From NCBI GenBank assembly GCA_029062075.1, contig JAIDQW010000220.1, forward strand, positions 1 through 10,721: a stretch of 10,721 nt of DNA, written 5' to 3'. This document shows, piece after piece, positions 1-5,973 of this stretch. Below the pieces are notes generated by a model, which saw only the letters and a list, made by a program, of their open reading frames with translations, made no database searches and was not told the DNA's origin. Numbering within the stretch: the first letter of the stretch is position 1; each line of letters starts with the position of its first letter. Source of the stretch: Paramuribaculum sp. GTDB taxonomy: Bacteria; Bacteroidota; Bacteroidia; Bacteroidales; Muribaculaceae. The translations under genes were made by a program, and so were the position numbers.

Positions 1-452
1 CTACTGAAGACATTAACGGCAACCGCACATTCGTGCTCACACTACAGGCTCGCGAACAGCACATACGCCGCGACAACGCTACCAGCAACATCTGCAACAA
101 CCCGGGGCTTATGGCACTTCACACTGCAGTTTACCTAAGCCTTTTAGGGGCTAAAGGTCTTCGTGATGTGTGTGAAACCGGAGCCAACGGAGCGCACTAT
201 CTTGCAAAAAAACTGGCGGAGACAGGGAAAATGACACTTCGCTATCCCGAAAAACCGTTTCTGAACGAATTTGCAATGAAATGTAATTTCAAGGTTGATG
301 ACCTGCTGAGAGTGTGCATTGAAAACGAAATTCTTGCAGGAATCAAACTGAGCGACGATGAAATTCTCATTGCAGTGACTGAAATGCAGACCCGCAAAGA
401 TATTGACCGGCTCATTGAAATTGTATCCACTACCAACTTTCCACAGCTATGA
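1..452 (+). CDS. gcvPA: Glycine dehydrogenase (decarboxylating) subunit 1, C-terminal part
   Basis: This is the C-terminal end of the N-terminal-type half of the glycine cleavage P protein. The PLP-dependent P protein decarboxylates glycine and passes the aminomethyl group to lipoyl-GcvH in the cytoplasm. The reading frame is open from base 3, so the gene begins before the window. The GTG at 33 is an internal valine codon and not the start. Diagnostic residues are the LTLQAREQHIRRD block followed by ATSNICNNPGLMAL, a signature of GcvPA and of the first half of full-length GcvP. The C-terminal part, with NEFAMKCNF and IAVTEMQTRKDIDRL, also matches the family and ends normally. The stop TGA overlaps the gcvPB start as ATGA, which fits two subunits made in equal amounts. 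About 150 of the roughly 440-450 residues usual for the family are visible. Confidence 0.95.
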   Translation, partial: TEDINGNRTFVLTLQAREQHIRRDNATSNICNNPGLMALHTAVYLSLLGAKGLRDVCETGANGAHYLAKKLAETGKMTLRYPEKPFLNEFAMKCNFKVDDLLRVCIENEILAGIKLSDDEILIAVTEMQTRKDIDRLIEIVSTTNFPQL

Positions 453-1924
453 ATAAGGAATATTACGGAAAACTGATTTACGAACTCTCCCGCAAGGGAA
501 GAAAAGGAGCGGATATTCCTGCTAACGGTTGCGAGGAATCTCTGTCGGCAATCCCCTCCTCTCTCCTTCGCTCAAACGATGCCGTTCTGCCGGAGGTGGA
601 TGAACCTACAGTTGTTCGTCATTACACAAACATGAGCAATAATAATTTCGGAGTGGATACCGGATTTTATCCTCTCGGCTCATGCACTATGAAGTATAAT
701 CCGAAAATCAATGAAGAGGCTGCCGCTCATCCCACTATGGCGTCTATGCATCCAGCCACTCCGGCATCAGCTGCTCAAGGAGCACTCGAGGCTTACTGGA
801 CACTGCAGAAAGCTCTGTGTGAAATCGGAGGTATGGCTGCGTTCACACTCAATCCCTTTGCCGGAGCCCATGGCGAACTTACCGGCCTTATGGTCATACG
901 GGCTTACCACGAAAGCAGAGGCGATGAAAAACGCACCAAAGTAATTGTACCGGATTCAGCTCATGGAACAAACCCTGCGAGTGCCGCTGTTGCCGGTCTT
1001 AAAGTTGTGGAGGTCAAGAGCCTTGCTGACGGCACTGTTGATGTTGATGCACTTGCAGCTCTTCTTGATGATACTGTTGCGGGGGTGATGATGACCAATC
1101 CTAATACAGCGGGACTATTTGAAAGCAATGTGGCACGTATAGCCGATATGGTTCACAAGGCAGGCGGACTGATGTACTATGACGGTGCTAACCTGAATCC
1201 GATGCTTGGTGTGGCTCGCCCCGGTGACATGGGATTCGATGTGATGCACATCAATCTGCATAAAACATTTTCCACTCCTCACGGTGGCGGTGGTCCCGGC
1301 TCCGGTCCTGTAGGTGTGAGAGAAGGGCTTGAAAAATTCCTGCCCAATCCCAAAGTGGTTAAACTGTCTGACAGCTCTTTCGATATTGTGACTCGCAGCG
1401 ATGCGCTCGGCAGCATCTCCGCTACCTTAGGCAACTTCGGAGTGCAGCTCCGTGCATTGTCCTACATTCTATCACTCGGAAAAGACGGATTGATGGAAGC
1501 GGGAAAACTCGCCACCTTAAACGCCAACTATATCAAGGAATCTCTTCGAGATTTATACAAACTGCCAATTGATAAAATTTGCAAGCATGAGTTTGTGTTT
1601 GACGGACTTGCCGACAAATCAACGGGAGTAACCACTCTAAATGTTGCAAAACGGCTTCTGGACTACGGTTTTCACGCGCCTACAATTTATTTCCCACTGC
1701 TTTTCCATGAATCTCTGATGATAGAACCTACTGAGACAGAAAGTAAGGAAACACTTGACAACTTCATTGAGACGATGCGCAAGATTGCCAGGGAAGCGGC
1801 TGAAACACCGGAAATTGTAAAAGAAGCTCCGCTCACCACCCCTGTGAGACGACCGGATGATACCGCTGCGGCTCTGAATCCGGTAGTGAAATGGAGAGAT
1901 CTGACCAAATCCGATGCCGAATGA
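449..1924 (+). CDS. gcvPB: Glycine dehydrogenase (decarboxylating) subunit 2
   Basis: This is the catalytic PLP-binding half of the two-subunit glycine cleavage P protein; it pairs with GcvPA. The 491 residues are full length for the family (about 480-500). The PLP Schiff-base lysine is Lys272 in HINLHKTFSTPHGGGG, followed by the glycine-rich GGGGPGSGPVGV loop. Other family blocks are YPLGSCTMKYNPK (about 74-86), DSAHGTNPASAA, MMTNPNTAGLFE and YYDGANLN. The ATG at 449 overlaps the gcvPA stop. The gene ends in a second ATGA overlap with the lpd gene. There is no Shine-Dalgarno sequence, as usual in Bacteroidetes, so coupled translation from gcvPA is likely. Nothing is missing from the active site. 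Many Bacteroides encode GcvP as one chain of about 950 residues, so the split form is worth noting. Confidence 0.97.
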   Translation: MNKEYYGKLIYELSRKGRKGADIPANGCEESLSAIPSSLLRSNDAVLPEVDEPTVVRHYTNMSNNNFGVDTGFYPLGSCTMKYNPKINEEAAAHPTMASMHPATPASAAQGALEAYWTLQKALCEIGGMAAFTLNPFAGAHGELTGLMVIRAYHESRGDEKRTKVIVPDSAHGTNPASAAVAGLKVVEVKSLADGTVDVDALAALLDDTVAGVMMTNPNTAGLFESNVARIADMVHKAGGLMYYDGANLNPMLGVARPGDMGFDVMHINLHKTFSTPHGGGGPGSGPVGVREGLEKFLPNPKVVKLSDSSFDIVTRSDALGSISATLGNFGVQLRALSYILSLGKDGLMEAGKLATLNANYIKESLRDLYKLPIDKICKHEFVFDGLADKSTGVTTLNVAKRLLDYGFHAPTIYFPLLFHESLMIEPTETESKETLDNFIETMRKIAREAAETPEIVKEAPLTTPVRRPDDTAAALNPVVKWRDLTKSDAE

Positions 1925-3243
1925 CAACTACAGATATTATTGTAATAGGCTCCGGACCAGGAGGATACTCTACAGCAGCTAAAGCATCCGCATCAGGGAG
2001 CAAAGTAATCATTATTGAGCGTGATGAACTCGGTGGAACTTGCCTTAACCGAGGATGCATTCCCACTAAAGCTTTGTGCAGAAGTGCGGAAGTAGCATCT
2101 GTGGTAAAGGAGGCTTCTGAATTTGGAGTGAATATTCAAGAATTTTCCGTTAACTATCCACAGGCTGTCAGCCGCAAGAATGAAGTTGTAACGGGTTTGC
2201 GCGAGGGTGTGCAGACCCTTCTTTCCGGAGTAGAGATTGTGAAAGGTGATGCTGTGTTCACTGACCCACACACCGTTAAGGTAGGTGAGGAATCTTATAC
2301 CGCTGAAAAGATTATAATCGCTACAGGTTCCAAGCCGGCTATGTTACCAATTCCGGGGTCGGAATATGCAGTGACAAGCGATTTTATTCTTGAAATGACC
2401 GAACTCCCTGAATCGCTTATAGTTATAGGCGGTGGAGTAATCGGTATGGAATTCGCGTCGATATTCAATGCATTCGGAGTCAAGGTTACTGTGCTTGAAT
2501 ACTGCGCGGAGATTCTGCCTCCCTTCGATGAGGAGGTTGCAAAAAGATTGCGTATGAGCCTGAAACGCCGCGGCATTGAGATTGTTACTTCGGCACAGGT
2601 TACTGCCATATCTCCCGACCTGGCTGTGGAATGTTCGGTTAAGGGTAAAGCCAAAACATTCCAGGCACAGATGGTGCTGATGGCGGTGGGACGCACTCCG
2701 GTTCTTCCGGTTGGATTGAAAGAAGCCGGAATAGAGCTTACACCTCGTGGTGCGGTTAAGGTAAATAACCGTATGGAAACCAATATCCCCGGAGTGTTTG
2801 CGATCGGTGACGTTAACGGGCTCTGTATGCTCGCTCACGCAGCCGAGGCACAGGGTGATGTTGTATTAGAAAAACCGATACGCCTTGACATAATTCCGAG
2901 CGCGGTTTTCACCATGCCGGAATGCGCTATGGTAGGAGTCACCGAAAAGCAGTGCGCTGAAAAAGGTATTGAATTCAAGATCGGTAAAGCTACCTTCCGC
3001 TCAAACGGCAAGGCTATGGCTATGGGTGAACCGGACGGTATGGTAAAAGTCATCTTATCGCCTGATGACAGACTTCTTGGCTGTCATATATGTGGGGCAC
3101 ACGCTGCCGATCTGGTTCAGGAAGCAGCTACCTTAATGAACTCAGATATGCCTGCTACCGCTCTCAGCGATGCAATCCACAGTCATCCGACCCTCGGCGA
3201 GACAGTTAAGACAGCCGTTGAAGCCGCAATTTCAATTAAATAA
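1921..3243 (+). CDS. lpdA: Dihydrolipoyl dehydrogenase (glycine cleavage L protein)
   Basis: This flavoprotein re-oxidises dihydrolipoyl groups with NAD+; next to gcvP it should serve as the L protein for lipoyl-GcvH. The start at 1921 gives 440 residues and places the FAD-binding GSGPGG motif at residues 10-15, right after a short beta strand. An upstream in-frame ATG at 1891 would add ten residues unlike the family and lengthen the gcvPB overlap, so it was not chosen. The redox disulfide is Cys41/Cys46 in GGTCLNRGCIPTKA. A second Rossmann motif (VIGGGVIGMEFAS) binds NAD, and AIGDVNG is the later FAD motif. The catalytic pair is His422 and Glu427 in HSHPTLGE, with the same spacing as in E. 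coli Lpd. At 440 residues it is some 25-35 shorter than most Lpd proteins; part of the loss lies between AIGDVNG and the dimerisation domain. Confidence 0.94.
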   Translation: MTTTDIIVIGSGPGGYSTAAKASASGSKVIIIERDELGGTCLNRGCIPTKALCRSAEVASVVKEASEFGVNIQEFSVNYPQAVSRKNEVVTGLREGVQTLLSGVEIVKGDAVFTDPHTVKVGEESYTAEKIIIATGSKPAMLPIPGSEYAVTSDFILEMTELPESLIVIGGGVIGMEFASIFNAFGVKVTVLEYCAEILPPFDEEVAKRLRMSLKRRGIEIVTSAQVTAISPDLAVECSVKGKAKTFQAQMVLMAVGRTPVLPVGLKEAGIELTPRGAVKVNNRMETNIPGVFAIGDVNGLCMLAHAAEAQGDVVLEKPIRLDIIPSAVFTMPECAMVGVTEKQCAEKGIEFKIGKATFRSNGKAMAMGEPDGMVKVILSPDDRLLGCHICGAHAADLVQEAATLMNSDMPATALSDAIHSHPTLGETVKTAVEAAISIK

Positions 3244-4253
3244 TGACTCAAACAACCGACAAGCCTCTGGTAAGCGTGATAATGATCACGTATAATCAGG
3301 AGAAATATATAGAAAAGGCAGTGCGCAGCGTCCTATCGCAGCGCACCGCCTTTGATTTTGAAATCATAATAGCCGATGATGCATCCGGTGACAGAACCGT
3401 TGAAATATGCTCCCGACTCTCAAAAGAGTATCCCGGCAAGATTAATCTGATTGCCCGGACTAAAAATCTCGGAACCTCAGGCAACTATATGGATGCCTGG
3501 GGCCGATGCCGAGGCAAATATATCGCTATTTGCGAGGGGGATGACTGGTGGCTCACAACTAATAAACTGTCTGTTCAGGCTGAATACATGGAATCTCATC
3601 CGGAATGCACCGTTTGTTTTCACAGAGTGGCGAATTATTATCCTGAGAAACACAACTGGTCACTATGCGGCAAGCCCTCTACTATAGATTTCGGTCTTAC
3701 GGAATTAGCAAAAGGGAATATTATCACCAATCTCTCTGTGATGTACAGAGCCTTACCTGTTTCGGCTATCCCTGACTGGGTAAAGCGGACACCCCTTTTC
3801 GACTACGCGATGCACTCGCTTCACGCCGCCGGCGGGCGAATCCATTTTATACCTTCTGTTATGGGTGTTTATCGCAAGCACAGCTATGGTATATGGAGCG
3901 GTGACGCACTTCGTGCCCGCAGACTCGCAACCGAGATCAGACTACTGCTATTGGAGCACTTCCATGAATCACATCCGGAAGCAGCAAAGATATTTTTGGA
4001 GAAATATTACGAAAATGCCATAGCTCTCGCAGCAGCTCTGCAAAGAGAGGGAAACGAACCGGAATTAAAACGGTTGACCGATGAAATAAAAGCTACCTGT
4101 TCTAAATACGACAATCCTGTTATTGAAACAGATATTTTCGAAGCCATAAATGCCTACTCCCCTGCAAAAGAAACCGTACAGCAGCGAGCCAAACGCTACA
4201 TTTTCCGTACTCTTACAACAATTCTGCCCGTCTCCCTCGCCTCCAAAATATAG
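3243..4253 (+). CDS. Family 2 (GT-A) glycosyltransferase
   Basis: A 336-residue glycosyltransferase that should transfer a sugar from a nucleotide-sugar donor to a glycan or lipid acceptor. The GT-A fold is clear: VSVIMITYNQEKYI at about residues 10-23, an acidic IIIADDASGDRT at about 41-52 for nucleotide binding, and the metal-binding DxD-type motif EGDDWW at 98-103. No transmembrane helix is evident, so it is probably cytoplasmic or attached to the inner face of the membrane. The C-terminal third (after about residue 230) is helical and charged, with a short basic/hydrophobic end (QRAKRYIFRTLTTILPVSLA) that could touch the membrane. The start overlaps the lpd stop by one base (TAATG), so it appears to be the last gene of the glycine cleavage operon. 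Donor and acceptor cannot be read from sequence, and no other polysaccharide gene is nearby. Confidence 0.9.
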   Translation: MTQTTDKPLVSVIMITYNQEKYIEKAVRSVLSQRTAFDFEIIIADDASGDRTVEICSRLSKEYPGKINLIARTKNLGTSGNYMDAWGRCRGKYIAICEGDDWWLTTNKLSVQAEYMESHPECTVCFHRVANYYPEKHNWSLCGKPSTIDFGLTELAKGNIITNLSVMYRALPVSAIPDWVKRTPLFDYAMHSLHAAGGRIHFIPSVMGVYRKHSYGIWSGDALRARRLATEIRLLLLEHFHESHPEAAKIFLEKYYENAIALAAALQREGNEPELKRLTDEIKATCSKYDNPVIETDIFEAINAYSPAKETVQQRAKRYIFRTLTTILPVSLASKI

Positions 4254-4277
4254 TTTTTTGTGTTAAAATCGTGAGTA

Positions 4278-4310
4278 GAATTTATTTTTTATTACGGAAT
4301 TTATTTTTTT
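4278..4310 (+). repeat. 13-bp direct repeat pair, 19-bp period, upstream of the sensor gene
   Basis: GAATTTATTTTTT occurs at 4278-4290 and again at 4297-4309; the second copy runs one T further, to 4310. The copies are separated by ATTACG, giving a 19-bp period, close to two helical turns. They lie directly upstream of the -7 box at 4315. A regulator site, an UP-like element or simple A/T tract drift are all possible. Confidence 0.6.
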
Positions 4311-4322
4311 GGCTTAACTTTG
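4292..4322 (+). promoter_or_regulatory. Bacteroidetes-type promoter for the sensor gene
   Basis: TAACTTTG at 4315-4322 matches the Bacteroidetes primary-sigma -7 consensus TAnnTTTG. The -33 element is weak: TTAC at 4292-4295 sits at about the right distance but is a poor match to TTTG. Transcription would begin near 4328-4330, leaving a leader of about 43 nt before the ATG at 4372. The whole 4254-4371 gap is AT-rich, which suits a promoter region. Confidence 0.65.
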
Positions 4323-4371
4323 CACTCCACAATGATAAAACAGCATCAAGATTAAAGAGAACTTATAGATT

Positions 4372-5880
4372 ATGAAGATATTATATAGACTTTTTGCAGT
4401 AGCTCTACTATCATTTTCAGCTACCGGCGTATTCGCACAATCATCCGGAGATAATTTTGTTAGAGAAGCGGACTCCAAGCTTCAGGCAAAGGAATATACC
4501 ACAGCCCGCTATATGTATGGCAAGGCTTATAAAGCCTACGCAGCAGAGTCAAAAATTGACAAAGCAGTTCAGGCTGTTGTCAATATGTCTGCACTATATC
4601 ACCGCGAAGGATTTTTCAAAGAGGCGTTTGAACATCTTAACAATGCTGAATTTCAGCTGAAAGCTTACGAAGAAGCCAATAATGTTCAGCTTCCGGCATC
4701 TCACTTTCTGCTTGCAAGAGAGCGTGAGAGAATGTATGTCAAGATGCGTCGTTCAGAAAGCGCACGCGAGCAGCTTGAAAAAATGCGCACCTATGCAAAT
4801 GCCGCAAACGACAGCACCCTCAATACTGATTTTCTGACAGAAAGCGTAAAGGTGTATTATTCGCTGGGACAGAATGACAAAGGTGAGGAAGCAGCCAATC
4901 AGCTCATAGGTCATTATCTTTCAGCAAACGATTTTGACACAGCGAAAGAGTGTTACCGCAACCTTATTGATATGTCTGTAAAGACCGGCAATGTTCATCT
5001 CACCCAGAAAGCATACGACAAATATGTAGCCTGGGCAGATTCTGTAGCAGAGGTAAAAGCAGCAGAGGAACATGCGTCATTGCAGAAAGATCTGGATGAG
5101 GCAAACGTTGCAATCGAGAACCGCGACAGCTCCATCACAGCAAAAAATGCGATAATCATAGGTTTGCTGATTCTTGCAGCCGGTCTTGCAGCCGGTCTTG
5201 TATTTGTGAGCATTGCTCTTCTCAGGTACATGGCACGCAGCAGACGCCAGAAAAAAGCTATTGCTACCGCGCAGGAGCATAATCAGCTCAAAAATATGTT
5301 TCTGGCAAACATTTCCTCTCAGATGGAACCGACTCTCAACACCTTACCGGCGAACTTACCGGCAGCTCAGGCGCTTAAAGATTTTGCCGGTCACATTCAG
5401 GAACTGTCAGAACTTGAAGCAAGCCAAACAGAGTTGTATCCAGTAGAACAGGTGAATATGTCCAACTTCTGCGAGGCACTCGCAGAGGAGGTTCGTCCTA
5501 AAACAGCAAAAGATGTCACCGTGACAGTCACCGCACCCAAGATGACCGCACCTATCAATGAGGAAGCCCTCGGAAAAGTGCTTACACACCTGCTCAACAA
5601 CGCTGCTCAATACACTCCCGAAGGAGGTAAGATTTCATTGGAATTCAAGAAGCGCGGACCACACAATATTCAGTTCATAGTAACCGACAATGGCTGCGGG
5701 ATAAGCGAGGAACAACGAGAAAACCTTTTCAGACCATTCTCTACCGTGAGAGATCTCACCGGTGGTGACGGACTCGGACTACCAATCTGTTCACTGACAG
5801 TGGCTAAGATGAACGGTAGTTTACGCCTTGATGATACATTTACTCACGGTACCCGCTTCATCGTAGAGCTCCACCCCTGA
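4372..5880 (+). CDS. Membrane sensor histidine kinase-like protein without the phosphoacceptor histidine
   Basis: A 502-residue protein built like a sensor kinase. A signal peptide (about 1-22, ending GVFA before QSS) is followed by an alanine-rich helical region of TPR-like repeats (about 25-230), which should be periplasmic. A short coiled-coil-like stretch leads to one membrane helix (260-284) and a cytoplasmic HATPase_c domain (about 355-500). ATP-binding motifs are present: the N-box around Asn410, G1 DNGCGI (439-444), F-box LFRPFS (452-457) and G2 GLGL (467-470). The H-box is degenerate: FLANISSQMEPTLN (310-323) aligns with the usual FLANMSHEIRTPLN, but Ser316-Gln317 replaces His-Glu. 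In the N-box, His406 and Gln413 replace the usual Asn and Lys/Arg. No response regulator gene lies beside it. It may be a pseudokinase, a partner subunit or an ATP-dependent regulator. The gene has its own promoter and terminator. Confidence 0.88.
   Translation: MKILYRLFAVALLSFSATGVFAQSSGDNFVREADSKLQAKEYTTARYMYGKAYKAYAAESKIDKAVQAVVNMSALYHREGFFKEAFEHLNNAEFQLKAYEEANNVQLPASHFLLARERERMYVKMRRSESAREQLEKMRTYANAANDSTLNTDFLTESVKVYYSLGQNDKGEEAANQLIGHYLSANDFDTAKECYRNLIDMSVKTGNVHLTQKAYDKYVAWADSVAEVKAAEEHASLQKDLDEANVAIENRDSSITAKNAIIIGLLILAAGLAAGLVFVSIALLRYMARSRRQKKAIATAQEHNQLKNMFLANISSQMEPTLNTLPANLPAAQALKDFAGHIQELSELEASQTELYPVEQVNMSNFCEALAEEVRPKTAKDVTVTVTAPKMTAPINEEALGKVLTHLLNNAAQYTPEGGKISLEFKKRGPHNIQFIVTDNGCGISEEQRENLFRPFSTVRDLTGGDGLGLPICSLTVAKMNGSLRLDDTFTHGTRFIVELHP
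5173..5196 (+). repeat. Perfect 12-bp tandem repeat within the membrane-helix coding region
   Basis: CTTGCAGCCGGT occurs twice in tandem, in frame, encoding LAAG-LAAG at residues 268-275 of the sensor protein. It lies inside the single membrane helix, so a change in copy number would change helix length by four residues without breaking the frame. Confidence 0.75.
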
Positions 5881-5903
5881 TAATAAAACCAAAGATTAAT
5901 TGA

Positions 5904-5944
5904 GAGGCTGCCTGATTTTGATTGTCAGGCAGCCTCTTTTATTT
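5904..5944 (+). terminator. Strong intrinsic terminator between convergent operons
   Basis: A perfect 12-bp stem, GAGGCTGCCTGA (5904-5915) paired with TCAGGCAGCCTC (5925-5936), encloses a 9-nt loop and is followed by TTTTATTTT. It starts 23 bases after the sensor stop codon and should end that transcript. The minus-strand fusion gene ends at 5974. Read in that direction the hairpin is followed by a less U-rich run, so it may only partly terminate the opposing operon. Confidence 0.93.
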
Positions 5945-5973
5945 TCAGTTGTAGTACGGTGATAAATCCGCTA

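Noticed and set aside
33..35. GTG as a possible start of a short gcvPA gene
   Set aside because: Family-like sequence (TEDINGNRTF) continues upstream to the window edge in the same frame, so the gene is cut by the window and this GTG is internal.
1891..1920. Earlier ATG for the lpd gene
   Set aside because: It adds ten residues not seen in the family and a long overlap with gcvPB; the ATG at 1921 gives the standard ATGA overlap and normal N-terminus.
4245..4262. CAAAA/TTTTG inverted repeat after the glycosyltransferase as a terminator
   Set aside because: The stem is only about five A/T-rich pairs and too weak to call an intrinsic terminator.
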